IMG/VR virus record: IMGVR_UViG_3300046492_000243
Location: 1-34,173 of that record
Source of the DNA: a virus
Length of the DNA stretch: 34,173 nt
Reading direction: 5' to 3' (one strand)
Below the pieces are notes generated by a model. It was not told where the DNA came from and did no database searches. It saw only the letters and a list, made by a program, of their open reading frames with translations. The position numbers were made by a program, and so were the translations under genes. Each line of letters begins with the position of its first letter. The stretch's first letter is position 1. This document shows, one piece after another, positions 16,549 through 25,187 of this stretch.

Positions 16549-16841
16549 GGGAACAGGATCCGCAGCAGAGCAGGACCGACCATCTGCGCGACCACGCCCA
16601 GTACGGTCAGCACCGCTAGCATCCGGGTAACCTTGATGCCGATATCGGACACGGTGGCGGTCAGCTCGCGCTGGCCGTTATTCAGATCCGAGAGCTGTAC
16701 AGCCATGTGTTCAAACTCGCCCTCCAATCGCGTGACACGCGTGGGGACCGTTTCATGGCGTTCCTCAAGGTCGCTGACGCGGTGATCTAACACAGCAAGG
16801 CGACTCTCAAGGGTGGCTTTCGGCGTGGCACGAGCACTCAT
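16545..16841 (-). CDS. Putative holin with N-terminal coiled coil
   Basis: A 98-residue protein with a charged coiled-coil region (residues 11-60, LAVLDHRVSDLEERHE and EGEFEHMAVQLSDLNN) and a single C-terminal membrane segment (residues 74-96, MLAVLTVLGVVAQMVGPALL). This layout resembles XhlA-type holin or holin-associated proteins. Its ATG at 16841 overlaps the zinc-finger gene by 4 bases, and its stop overlaps the lysozyme start. Role as holin is inferred from topology and cassette position; an antiholin or holin partner is possible. Confidence 0.7.
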   Translation of the reverse strand: MSARATPKATLESRLAVLDHRVSDLEERHETVPTRVTRLEGEFEHMAVQLSDLNNGQRELTATVSDIGIKVTRMLAVLTVLGVVAQMVGPALLRILFP

Positions 16842-17050
16842 CGGCGCTGTCCTTTTTCGGCAAAAGATTCGCAGGGTGTGCAGCGAAGAATTCCTGGAGC
16901 AGCACGACGCTGCTCGGGTATCGGTTCTTCGCAATCCAGGCAATGAATCCGACTCGGTCCCGTTGGGCGCGGTCTCGCGAGATGGGAAGCGAGCGAGCGC
17001 TCACGCTCCAACTCAGAAATCGCCTTAGCGTCGTCGAGCCAGTCCCCCAT
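16838..17050 (-). CDS. TraR/DksA-type C4 zinc finger protein
   Basis: A 70-residue protein with Cys37-X2-Cys40 ... Cys57-X2-Cys60 and the DksA/TraR signature (IHCLDCEEPIPEQRRAAPG). The N-terminal half is a charged helix. Phage TraR proteins bind RNA polymerase through its secondary channel and mimic DksA plus ppGpp; whether this one does is inference. The usual acidic tip motif can be looked for in DDAKA near the N-terminus. It sits between tube and lysis genes, the position seen in many K139-like prophages of Pseudomonas. Confidence 0.85.
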   Translation of the reverse strand: MGDWLDDAKAISELERERSLASHLARPRPTGPSRIHCLDCEEPIPEQRRAAPGILRCTPCESFAEKGQRR

Positions 17051-17499
17051 CAGCGCAGACCCTCGATCTCGGCCGCAGCCAGGTACGGCACGCCGTTGAT
17101 GCGGATGAAGTCCGGACTGGAAACATCGAACGGCACCTTGTGCTTGGTTTTCTCGCCGCCTTTCGGGTCGACACTGAGCAGGCTGGACACCTTCAACTTG
17201 CAGCCGAAGGCCTCGATGCGCAGCTCTTCATCGCCTGCTTTGGCGAAGAACACCGAATCGAAAGGCTCCAACTGGCGGAAGCTGCCGGCAGAGCGCGCCG
17301 CCTCGATCAGCAGGTTGAAGTTGTTGGTGTCGAACTCGAACTCGCCACTGGCAGACACATCGCCGTCAACGGTGCCGTTGGGCACGCCACGGGTTTGCGC
17401 CACGGCTGTGTTGTCGGTGATATCCAGGGTGCAGCTTTCGACATGGATCTGCAGATCGCCAAGGTTGATGTCGAAGTTTTTACCGCCAATACGGGACAT
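17050..17499 (-). CDS. Tail tube protein, DUF2597-type
   Basis: A 149-residue beta-rich protein beginning MSRIGGKNFDINLGDLQIHV. It resembles DUF2597 proteins of K139-like phages and occupies the position of P2 gpFII directly after the sheath gene (5 bases between). The tube polymerises as hexameric rings inside the sheath. No cysteine or enzymatic motifs of note. Confidence 0.8.
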   Translation of the reverse strand: MSRIGGKNFDINLGDLQIHVESCTLDITDNTAVAQTRGVPNGTVDGDVSASGEFEFDTNNFNLLIEAARSAGSFRQLEPFDSVFFAKAGDEELRIEAFGCKLKVSSLLSVDPKGGEKTKHKVPFDVSSPDFIRINGVPYLAAAEIEGLR

Positions 17500-17504
17500 A
17501 AGGG

Positions 17505-18620
17505 TTACTCCGAATCTTCGCTGGAAAGGTCGAGGGCAATGTTGGCCGTCAGGTCTTTCGGGCAGTTGAGCGGCCGGATCTTGATGTAGATCTCAACCTT
17601 GGTTTTGGTGTGCCACACCAGGACGATGTCGCCGTCTTTGGGCGATTCGATCTCGCCCGGGAACACTTCGCCGGCGAAGGTGGTGGACTTGGCCATCTGG
17701 CGCAGCGGCTTCATGAATGCGCTGATAGCGGCAGCCATGCTGTTGGGCGAATTGTTCAAGCGACGATCACCGACACGGCGGATCAGCAGCGGGCGGACTT
17801 GGCGAGCGGCCTTGTCGGCCAGGCGCAGGTACTCGACCACCTGAAAGTCACTGGCAGGCGCATCGAGCATGTTGCCGTCGCCCCAGAACACGCCCGGGTA
17901 ATCGGCATAGGTTTGCGACACGGAGAAACGTGCGGCGTCCAGCTCGGCGCGAATGGCGGACGGCAACGGCACTCCTTCCTTGTCGACGGGAACGGGGCCC
18001 AGGCCCAGCAGTGCACCAGACGCCACGCGCATCGGACTGTCGGCAATGCTCACGGCCGCATTGGCCAGTCGACCAGCCAGCACGCCAAGGTCGTTACCGT
18101 GCAACTGCGGCACGACCAGAACACGCGGCGCAGCCAGATCGGCGGTAATTTTCTTCTGCTCGATCAGGTATTCCGACCAGGTCTGCTGCACGGTGATGCC
18201 GGTACTTGCCGCCATGACGAAAGCGCGACGGCCAAAGGTGTTGTTCAGTCCGATCGCCGCGTCATGCATGATCGACAGTTCATTGCCGGCTTCCACTGGC
18301 GTAGTAATCACCACCGCCTCGACGGAAAAGCCTTTCTGCTGGGCATTGGTCAGTGCTTCGGACCAGCTACCATCGGCCGCGATCGGAGCGGCCAGACACG
18401 CCCAGCGATCGCCGCCGTTGAGACGTGCGGCCGTTATCTGGGTTTTCAGATCACTGGCCGGAATACCCAGCGAACCGTCGAGGTCGCTGTCGGTGTTGAG
18501 GGCGAGCAACTGGCCGACGTTTTTGGCGGCGGTGCCGATGAAAAGGAAATAGCGTTCGATCTCAGTCACGGCACCCTGGCCGAGATTGAGGTTGTTAACG
18601 CTGACTTTGCCGAGTGCCAT
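17505..18620 (-). CDS. Tail sheath protein, DUF2586-type
   Basis: A 371-residue contractile sheath subunit, like DUF2586 proteins of K139-type phages and equivalent to P2 gpFI. The start MALGKVSVNNLNLGQGAVTE is typical of this family, and the middle contains DYPGVFWGDGNMLDAPASDF, a sheath-like segment. I chose the ATG at 18620, with GAGG upstream; the open frame to 18830 would run into the neighbouring gene. Presence of sheath and tube shows a myovirus with a contractile tail. Confidence 0.85.
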   Translation of the reverse strand: MALGKVSVNNLNLGQGAVTEIERYFLFIGTAAKNVGQLLALNTDSDLDGSLGIPASDLKTQITAARLNGGDRWACLAAPIAADGSWSEALTNAQQKGFSVEAVVITTPVEAGNELSIMHDAAIGLNNTFGRRAFVMAASTGITVQQTWSEYLIEQKKITADLAAPRVLVVPQLHGNDLGVLAGRLANAAVSIADSPMRVASGALLGLGPVPVDKEGVPLPSAIRAELDAARFSVSQTYADYPGVFWGDGNMLDAPASDFQVVEYLRLADKAARQVRPLLIRRVGDRRLNNSPNSMAAAISAFMKPLRQMAKSTTFAGEVFPGEIESPKDGDIVLVWHTKTKVEIYIKIRPLNCPKDLTANIALDLSSEDSE

Positions 18621-18631
18621 GCAGTGCCTCG

Positions 18632-19315
18632 CTAGCGGGGTGAATTTAGGATTTGTTGGAGCACCTGGTTCAGCAGCGAGGCGGTATCGCCTTCGGTGCC
18701 GACGCCGATGAATTGGCGCTTGGGCAAGGTGATCTCCCAGCTTTGTGCGCCGCTGCTCTCGGTTTTTTCGTCGTCCAGGATGCGGATCAGTAGCCCCGCC
18801 CTGGCGTAGTTGACGTGTTCTTGAATCCAAGCCACTGACGGTCTGGTCAGAGACTTCTTGCCCTCCTGGCGAACCTTGAAACCCAACTTGCGCAGGCGCT
18901 TAGCCTGCTTTTCCGTGGCAGCCAGGCCGGCGGGAACCGTATTCCACCGCTTCATTTGAGCGGCCGTACGGCGCTCACTGACGCCGTTGTGTTGTTGCGC
19001 CGCGACCCAACTGGTCAGGGCATTTTTCCAACCGAGAACGGCTTCGTCGGCACTGACGCTGGTGACCTGCATCAGCTTGGCCAGACCCGCTTCCATCTTC
19101 TTTTTGCCCTTGCTCGACCCCTTGCGCGCCTCGAACGGCGAGCCGTCCAGGTTCTGCTGATCGCGCACGCGCTTGCGGCTCATTGATCGCACACGCTTGG
19201 AGACGTTGTTCAGCAAACGCCGGCGCAGTTTTGGCGGCAGGCTGAGCAAGGCCAGTTGTTCCTGCGCCCCGAGATAGCCCCTGATGTCGAGGTCGACGGT
19301 GCTACGACCGGCCAT
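18632..19315 (-). CDS. Virion morphogenesis / tail completion protein, gpS-like
   Basis: A 227-residue basic protein. The pattern LPPKLRRRLLNNVSKRVRSMSRKRVRDQQNLDGSPFEARK is the hallmark of the phage virion morphogenesis family that includes P2 gpS. It overlaps the gpR-like gene by 14 bases and precedes the sheath gene, the expected order. It helps complete the tail at the head-proximal end. Confidence 0.85.
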   Translation of the reverse strand: MAGRSTVDLDIRGYLGAQEQLALLSLPPKLRRRLLNNVSKRVRSMSRKRVRDQQNLDGSPFEARKGSSKGKKKMEAGLAKLMQVTSVSADEAVLGWKNALTSWVAAQQHNGVSERRTAAQMKRWNTVPAGLAATEKQAKRLRKLGFKVRQEGKKSLTRPSVAWIQEHVNYARAGLLIRILDDEKTESSGAQSWEITLPKRQFIGVGTEGDTASLLNQVLQQILNSPR

Positions 19316-19748
19316 GGCTCGACACCTCGCCGTGTTCGGCGACCCACAGGTCAAACGGGATGAACGACCAGGCCGTGCCGAAGGCTTCGATCTCGCCCTC
19401 CGGATCCTCAGCCAGGTACTGCGGCTCGACGAACTCCAAAGTGATGTCTACGTCGGCCAGATCGTTGTCGAGCATCGTGATATCGAACTTCGCCGCCGCC
19501 AGTTCGTCGCGGTCCTGGTCGTTGCTCTCGAGCCAACTGCCCACCAACGCCATGAGGCGCCCCGGGTGATCGGCGAAACGCTCCAGCGCGATCGTGGCGC
19601 TGTAGCGCATGTCACCCATGCGCATGCCACCAACGTCGGGCTTCCAGATCAGTTCGAGATTCACCTGGTTGGTCCAGCTGTCGAGCTGCTCGGACTCGAC
19701 CAGGCGGCGCTCGATCAAATACGCCGTCAAAGCGCGGAGCTTGATCAC
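19302..19748 (-). CDS. Tail completion protein, gpR-like
   Basis: A 148-residue protein starting MIKLRALTAYLIERRLVESEQLDSW, as P2 gpR homologues do, with ERFADHPGRLMALVGSWL in the middle. It overlaps gpL-like and gpS-like genes at either end. It acts with gpS in finishing the tail for joining to the head. Confidence 0.82.
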   Translation of the reverse strand: MIKLRALTAYLIERRLVESEQLDSWTNQVNLELIWKPDVGGMRMGDMRYSATIALERFADHPGRLMALVGSWLESNDQDRDELAAAKFDITMLDNDLADVDITLEFVEPQYLAEDPEGEIEAFGTAWSFIPFDLWVAEHGEVSSHGRS

Positions 19749-20206
19749 AGCAGTGCCGCCGTAATGCGGCCACGGCCCTGCAGCGAACGCACGGCCTGTT
19801 GGCTGAACTCAAGGAATGTTTCTTTGCGCTCGGGGGCTTCCTTGCCAAGGTTCTCCGCGCTTTCGCGACGGATGATCGAGGCGAATTCCGGCAGCAAGCT
19901 GGCCTTAGCACGGCAATACACAGCGCGCTTGTACGTCTCGGCTTGATAGGTGCGCTCCGGCAGGACGGTGGTGTCTGCAGATTCAACGCGTGACACTCCA
20001 GCGCCCTGCCAGCGCGCTTTTAACTTGGCGAGATCACTGTTGACCTCGGTCATGGCCGTAGCCAGGTTGATGACCAGCATCTCTACCAGGTGCTCCGCCG
20101 GCAGGCGGTAACCCTTCTGAAACTCGGTCACGGAGAGGTCCGGCCAGAAGCCGTCGTTCTCGATCGCTTGTTCCACAAAAGTGGTGGGTTTCCCGGAAAA
20201 GCTCAT
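19745..20206 (-). CDS. Head completion/stabilisation protein, gpL-like
   Basis: A 153-residue protein with FWPDLSVTEFQKGYRLPAE and the helical VEMLVINLATAMTEVNSDL, as in P2 gpL family members. ATG 20206 is chosen; a GTG at 20278 in frame would add 24 residues without support. It follows the small terminase gene after 97 bases, the only sizeable gap in the head gene block. Confidence 0.82.
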   Translation of the reverse strand: MSFSGKPTTFVEQAIENDGFWPDLSVTEFQKGYRLPAEHLVEMLVINLATAMTEVNSDLAKLKARWQGAGVSRVESADTTVLPERTYQAETYKRAVYCRAKASLLPEFASIIRRESAENLGKEAPERKETFLEFSQQAVRSLQGRGRITAALL

Positions 20207-20303
20207 TGCTGGCCACTCGAATAGGGCGGGAAGCCTGTTTTCAGTGGGACGGTCCATAAATGGGCGGCTCACTTCCACAGGTTCCCGCTGGGGGGGTAGT
20301 CGG

Positions 20304-21029
20304 TTATTCGGAAGCCGGGTTAGCGGCGGCTTTTTTGGTCAAGGCCTTGCGGACCTTCTCAATGCGTGTGTCATTGCCGGCTTGGGCATACAGCTCGGTC
20401 GAGCGCTCCAAGTGCTTGAGCGCGACTTCCAGATCCCCGGCCTCCATGGCTCGCATACCGATCAACTTGTGGTACTTGCTCGGGATCTGTTCAGTCAGGT
20501 TCCACTTGCCGTCGACCAGCGGCAGCAGGTCGGACAAGTAGGGTTCCGGACTTCGGTTTGCCTTGTATTCGGCGTAGGCCCACTCACACACAGCGTCGGC
20601 AACAAAGGTCTGGATATCCCGGCGCTTGAAGCGCTCCGGCATTTCTTGCCCCTGCTCGATCAGGAAGTCCGCCAGCTCCAGGGCGTCGTCAAACTGGACG
20701 GTATCGAACAGCCAGACCATTACCTGCACCGCAACGCGGTTCGGGAAATTCAGTCCCGATTCGCAGTAGCGCTGGACGTATTCCTGGTACTTGGGCAGCA
20801 ACTCGTCCCGCTTGAGTGCCTGGCGCCCGGCCAAGCCGTTGATTGCGCTGATGCGTGCCAGATCGATGTCCAACGCCGCTTCCTGCAGCATCAAGTACTT
20901 GCGCGCATTTGCCGGACTGCTCAGCGCGTCGGCAGGGGTGTAAGGCATGGCCGCGCTCGACAGAGCTTCAGCAACGGCAGTTACACCCATAGCCAAGGTG
21001 CGGCGCTTATGCGCCAGGGCCAGGCTCAC
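20304..21029 (-). CDS. Terminase small subunit / endonuclease, gpM-like
   Basis: A 241-residue protein of the P2 gpM family, with LARISAINGLAGRQALKRDELLPKY and FPNRVAVQVMVWLFDTVQFD. The GTG start overlaps the capsid gene stop (GTGA). In P2, gpM works with gpP to cut cos DNA, so a cos-type packaging mechanism is expected. The C-terminal 50 residues are a TPR-like helix pair (MEAGDLEVALKHLERSTELY). Confidence 0.88.
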   Translation of the reverse strand: MSLALAHKRRTLAMGVTAVAEALSSAAMPYTPADALSSPANARKYLMLQEAALDIDLARISAINGLAGRQALKRDELLPKYQEYVQRYCESGLNFPNRVAVQVMVWLFDTVQFDDALELADFLIEQGQEMPERFKRRDIQTFVADAVCEWAYAEYKANRSPEPYLSDLLPLVDGKWNLTEQIPSKYHKLIGMRAMEAGDLEVALKHLERSTELYAQAGNDTRIEKVRKALTKKAAANPASE

Positions 21030-22045
21030 GCCGCGAGCTCCACGTTCTCGGTCAGCGCGATCTTCTCCAGCTGCTCGATCACATAGCCCTCGTTGCGGCT
21101 GTTGTAATCCTCGACGCGGGAGCGTTTCGGGTTGTCGACCGTCTGCTTACGCCAGCTGGAGTCCTGGAAGTAAATCGACAGGTTGTCCCAACTGGTGACC
21201 AGCACGCCGTTGACCGGGAAGAACGGCACGCTGAAGCTCGGCAGACCGCCGTAGGTGGCGATCACCTGAGCATCTTCAATGCGTTCTTTTTCAGTCGGGA
21301 CGTCGCCCTGTTTGGCGTACAGCTTGGCCTTGTCAGCGGCCAACAGGTCGGAGCCAATGATCGCGACCAGGTCGCCGCCGTCGCGCAGGCGCTCGTCCAC
21401 CATCTGCTTGGTGTCGTGTACCAGGGCATCGAGGTTGGCGTAATCACCGTCCGGCCCCAAAGTCACCTTGCCAGCGACCTTGCCTTCCTTGAGCACCTGC
21501 TGCGGGGCCTGCTCGCGCAGCTGTTGCAGCCAACCCTTGTTCACGTCCTGCAGCATCGGATACTGCTCGATGTCGGTCTGCGCAGCCGCTTTCACGCCGT
21601 GGAAACCGACCATGATGCGGTCTAGGGCGATCTGTTTCTGAACAGCAGCAGAGTACTTTTGATGGAAATCAGGGAACTTGGCCCAGGCGTCGATCTTCGC
21701 GTAAGGAAGGCCCACGTCAGATTCGGTCGACGACAGCTCATAAGTGCTGTCATCAAGCGCCGATGCGTCTTTCGCCTCGCGGTCAGTGGTCTTGGTGTTG
21801 GTACGGCCGGTAACGGGGCCGGATACACCAAGGAACACTTTCTGCCCCTTGATTTCACTCACGCCAATAACGTTGATCCGCTGCAGGAAGTCCGACTTGG
21901 CCGTGATGGCCTCGTTCAGCTCCTGGGCAATGGTCGGCTCGACGCTGAACTGCTTCGTGGCTAGTTCAACGTCGTAGTTTTCAGCAATGGCGAGCTGCAG
22001 CTCCGCGTACATTTGGGCGCCGAAGGCACTCAGGGAATAGGCCAT
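21026..22045 (-). CDS. Major capsid protein, gpN-like
   Basis: A 339-residue HK97-fold capsid subunit of the P2 family. Motifs include IMVGFHGVKAAAQTDIEQYP and NKGWLQQLREQAPQQVL, and VDNPKRSRVEDYNSRNEGYVIEQ near the end, all typical of gpN homologues. P2 gpN is 357 residues and loses its N-terminus by gpO protease cleavage. The start is one base after the scaffold stop region, so expression is coupled. Confidence 0.93.
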   Translation of the reverse strand: MAYSLSAFGAQMYAELQLAIAENYDVELATKQFSVEPTIAQELNEAITAKSDFLQRINVIGVSEIKGQKVFLGVSGPVTGRTNTKTTDREAKDASALDDSTYELSSTESDVGLPYAKIDAWAKFPDFHQKYSAAVQKQIALDRIMVGFHGVKAAAQTDIEQYPMLQDVNKGWLQQLREQAPQQVLKEGKVAGKVTLGPDGDYANLDALVHDTKQMVDERLRDGGDLVAIIGSDLLAADKAKLYAKQGDVPTEKERIEDAQVIATYGGLPSFSVPFFPVNGVLVTSWDNLSIYFQDSSWRKQTVDNPKRSRVEDYNSRNEGYVIEQLEKIALTENVELAA

Positions 22046-22046
22046 G

Positions 22047-22967
22047 TCAGAGCACCCGCTTTTTTACAGTGGTTACAGGACCCGCGTTGCGCGGCAACTG
22101 GCGACCGTTCGAGGTGTTCTGCAACGCAGAGAATTGCTTCTGCAGCGCGTCCAGTTTCGCCAGTACGGACTGATTGCCTTTGGCCTTGCGGCGGAACTCG
22201 CGCTCCTCCTCGGCAGTGGCGACGATGTCGTCTACGGCCGTGCTGACATCATCGATCAGATCCTGATCGGGTTCGGGTGCATCTGCGGCGGCAGGCTCAA
22301 TGACGGCTTGAAGGCCGGCAGCGACAACCAGCAGCTGCGCCACCAGGGCTGTCAAAGCCGTTGCTGTAGCTTCATCCATTGGGGGTTTGCTCTCTGTGTT
22401 GGGTGGAGTGGTTTCGGTGGGCAGCACGCCGGTGGCGAACCGCTTGAAAAAAGCGGTCAGGGCGTTGATTAATCCGCTCTCGCCGGTATTCGGGCTGTCA
22501 TCCTGCAGACGGCCAAGTTCGACCGAGGCCGCGTAATACGAGGCGCGGTTATTCTTGTGGGAGAAATAGAGTTCCTGAGTGCCTACGCTCGCGGGCTGGT
22601 CGGTTACGCCCATACCGGTCAAGTAGGCTTTGCCTTTGCCCCGGAAGTCCGGGGTGATCTCGATGCTGGTGAACAGTTTCTGGCCCTGGTCATTCAGGTA
22701 CAGCAGCCGGTCGTTGGGCTTCAATTGCGCTTCCAGCGCCACTTCACCCGGTTCCAGATCTTCGGCTTCTTCCACCAAACGCACGGCGTAGACGGTGCCG
22801 TGGGAACCGGGCCAGCGCTCGTGATCGCACCAGATCACTGCCGTGTAAAAGGATGGCTTGTAGGTTTCAGCGATATCGCGCAGTTCCTGGGGAAGGATCA
22901 CTCGACCATCAACGGTCGCGCCGCTGGTGGCGACACGTTTCCAGAACGAAACAAGGGAACGGGGCAT
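22047..22967 (-). CDS. Capsid scaffold and maturation protease, gpO-like
   Basis: A 306-residue protein of the P2 gpO family. The N-terminal protease part has D20 (ATVDGRVI), H49 (IWCDHERWPG) in the same places as P2 Asp19 and His48, and a probable catalytic serine in TDQPASVGT (S127). Residues 210-300 are an alanine- and acid-rich helical scaffold part with a basic end. ATG 22967 is preferred because MPRSLVSFWKRV fits the family start; a TTG at 22985 is in frame. It is the first gene of the 17-kb minus-strand late operon. Confidence 0.9.
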   Translation of the reverse strand: MPRSLVSFWKRVATSGATVDGRVILPQELRDIAETYKPSFYTAVIWCDHERWPGSHGTVYAVRLVEEAEDLEPGEVALEAQLKPNDRLLYLNDQGQKLFTSIEITPDFRGKGKAYLTGMGVTDQPASVGTQELYFSHKNNRASYYAASVELGRLQDDSPNTGESGLINALTAFFKRFATGVLPTETTPPNTESKPPMDEATATALTALVAQLLVVAAGLQAVIEPAAADAPEPDQDLIDDVSTAVDDIVATAEEEREFRRKAKGNQSVLAKLDALQKQFSALQNTSNGRQLPRNAGPVTTVKKRVL

Positions 22968-23129
22968 GGGGATAACTGCGCTCAATCGGTGATTTGAGCC
23001 GCCAAGATATGGAGCGAATCGCTCTCTAACAAACGGTTCAATTGCGCGTTTCTCCTAGATTCAAAAACTAGGAGGATCGCGGAATTTAACACCGCGTTTT
23101 CACCGTTTTCGCCGCATAGACTGCGGCCC
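22968..23129. promoter_or_regulatory. Divergent late promoter region with several dyads
   Basis: This 162-base space separates the two late operons. It contains CTCAA/TTTGAG-like repeats (22981-22998), GAGCGA-A-TCGCTC (23012-23024), CTCCTAG-N9-CTAGGAG (23052-23074) and CGCGG-N9-CCGCG (23078-23096). P2-family Ogr activators bind dyads upstream of late promoters; the perfect 7-base repeat near the middle is the best candidate here. I do not see the exact TGT-N12-ACA site of P2. Confidence 0.55.
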
Positions 23130-25187
23130 ATGTACTACTCGACCGAAGTTAAAGAAGCCGCCAAACGCCTGTTTCTGCGCCGCTGTAAGGCCAAGGAAAT
23201 TCAGGCGCAACTCAACCTGCCCAACATCCGGATCGTCTACTACTGGATCCGCCAGGGTGGATGGGAGGACATGCTGTCGGACGAGGAGCCGCTGACCGCT
23301 GTTGGCCGGCGTATCACCTTGCTCCTGGACAAGGTCGGCAGCCTGTCCAAGGACGATTTAAACGAACTCGACCGGCTGACCGCCGTGCGCGAACGACTGC
23401 TAAAGCAAGCGGCCAAACCGGCGCCGGCGGCGGCATCGATCGGAGACGATCCGGGCGACTCCTCGGAACCTCGCCAGCGACCCCGTGGCGAACGTTCCGG
23501 CCGTGGCGAGGGCGGCGGCAGGAAGAAAGAGAAGAAGGCCAAGAACGACATCAGCGGGCTGACCGAAGTCGACTTCCTGGACAAGTTCATCAGCAAAATG
23601 TACCGCTACCAGCAGGAGCTGTTCGCGGCCAAGCAAAACCCGCTGACCTGCCGGATCCGCAACATTCTCAAAAGCCGGCAGGTGGGCCTGACCTACTACT
23701 TCGCCGGCGAAGCATTCATGGACGCAGTGTTGAGTGGCGACAACCAGGTCTTTCTGTCGGCCAGCCGATCACAGTCCGAGATCTTCCGCAGCTACATCAT
23801 CCAGTTCGCCAAGCAGTGGTTCGACATCGAGTTGACCGGCAACCCGATAGTGCTGAGCAACGGCGCCGAACTGCGCTTTCTCAGCACCAACAGCAGCACC
23901 GCCCAGGGCTACCACGGTCACGTCTACGTCGACGAATATTTCTGGATCCGCGACTTCGAAAAACTCAGCACCGTAGCCAGCGCCATGGGCACCCACAAAA
24001 AATGGCGCAAGACCTATTTCTCGACGCCCAGCGCGGTGTCGCACCAGGCCTACCCGTTCTGGACTGGCGAAGAATTCCGCAACAGCAAGCGCGGGAAAAA
24101 GGCCGGCGGCACCTGGCCGATCGAGGCGGCGTATACCCAAGGTGCGCTGTGTCCGGACGGCCAATGGCGCAAAACCATCACTATCCAGGATGCGATCGAC
24201 GGCGGCTGCGATCTGTTCGACCTCGAGCAGCTGCAGCTGGAGTACGACGAGGACAAGTTTCAGCAGCTCTTCTACTGCAAGTTCATCGACAGCACACAGA
24301 GCGCGTTCGGCCTCAAGGATCTGGAGCGGTGCTATTCCGACCTGTCGCTGTGGGAGGACTACAAACCCGAGGAGGAACGACCGTTCGGCAACAGCCCGGT
24401 CTGGCTGGGCTATGACCCGAGCCGGACTCGCGACGACGCGACGTGCGTTGTCATCGCCCCACCGCTCGAGCCAGGCGCGAAGTTCCGGATCCTGGAAAAG
24501 CACAGCTGGCGTGGTCACTCGTTCACCTACCAGGCCGCTCAGGTCAAGAAGCTGACCGAGCGTTTCAACGTCCAGCACATCGGCATCGATGTCACAGGCG
24601 TGGGTTACGGCGTGTTCGACCTGGTGCGCGACTTCTACGCCAAAGCGACTCCGATTCACTACAGCCTTGAGACGAAAAACGCCCTGGTGCTCAAGGCTCA
24701 GGACACGATTCAAGGCAGTCGCATCGAGTGGGATGCCGGCTGGACCGACATCGCTCAAGCCTTCCTGACCATCAAACGCGGCGCCACCAACAGCGGCCAG
24801 ATCACCTACAGCGCCTCGCGTACCGACGCGACCGGCCACGCCGATATCGCGTGGGCGGTCATGCACGCCCTGGCCAACGAACCTTTGAACACCAACAAGC
24901 GGCGTCGTAGCCGCTACGTCACGAGTGGAAACAATGCCCAAGCATCGACGCAGAAATCGCCCGGTCAACCAGCAGGCGCAACAGCAGCAGCCCATGCGGG
25001 CGTTTACGTTCGGCGAACCCGAGCAGGTGCTGTCGGGCAACATCGGCGAGTACCTGGGGGTGTTCCTCAGCGACGACGGCGAGATCTACAAGCCGCCGGT
25101 GTCGCGTCCCGGCCTGGCCAAACTGCTGCGCGCCAACGCGCACCACGGCGCAATCCCGAAGTTCAAGCGCAACCTGCTGCTGCGTGA
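23130..25187 (+). CDS. Terminase large subunit ATPase, gpP-like
   Basis: The packaging motor. Residues 1-45 form a DNA-binding helix-turn-helix-like start (RCKAKEIQAQLNLPNIRIVYYWI). The ATPase part has Walker A KSRQVGLT (181-188) and Walker B VYVDE (265-269). The nuclease part has acidic motifs GYDPSRTRDDA, IDVTGVGYG and HADIAWAVMHAL. Residues 100-140 are a charged, low-complexity linker. The frame continues 85 residues past the portal start, overlapping it by 254 bases; the extra tail (Arg/Gln-rich) looks like translation of portal DNA in the wrong frame, suggesting a lost stop near 24926. Confidence 0.92.
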   Translation: MYYSTEVKEAAKRLFLRRCKAKEIQAQLNLPNIRIVYYWIRQGGWEDMLSDEEPLTAVGRRITLLLDKVGSLSKDDLNELDRLTAVRERLLKQAAKPAPAAASIGDDPGDSSEPRQRPRGERSGRGEGGGRKKEKKAKNDISGLTEVDFLDKFISKMYRYQQELFAAKQNPLTCRIRNILKSRQVGLTYYFAGEAFMDAVLSGDNQVFLSASRSQSEIFRSYIIQFAKQWFDIELTGNPIVLSNGAELRFLSTNSSTAQGYHGHVYVDEYFWIRDFEKLSTVASAMGTHKKWRKTYFSTPSAVSHQAYPFWTGEEFRNSKRGKKAGGTWPIEAAYTQGALCPDGQWRKTITIQDAIDGGCDLFDLEQLQLEYDEDKFQQLFYCKFIDSTQSAFGLKDLERCYSDLSLWEDYKPEEERPFGNSPVWLGYDPSRTRDDATCVVIAPPLEPGAKFRILEKHSWRGHSFTYQAAQVKKLTERFNVQHIGIDVTGVGYGVFDLVRDFYAKATPIHYSLETKNALVLKAQDTIQGSRIEWDAGWTDIAQAFLTIKRGATNSGQITYSASRTDATGHADIAWAVMHALANEPLNTNKRRRSRYVTSGNNAQASTQKSPGQPAGATAAAHAGVYVRRTRAGAVGQHRRVPGGVPQRRRRDLQAAGVASRPGQTAARQRAPRRNPEVQAQPAAA

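Noticed and set aside
23769-25043. 424-codon minus-strand frame opposite the terminase
   Set aside because: It is a shadow of the terminase gene, which has clear Walker motifs on the plus strand.
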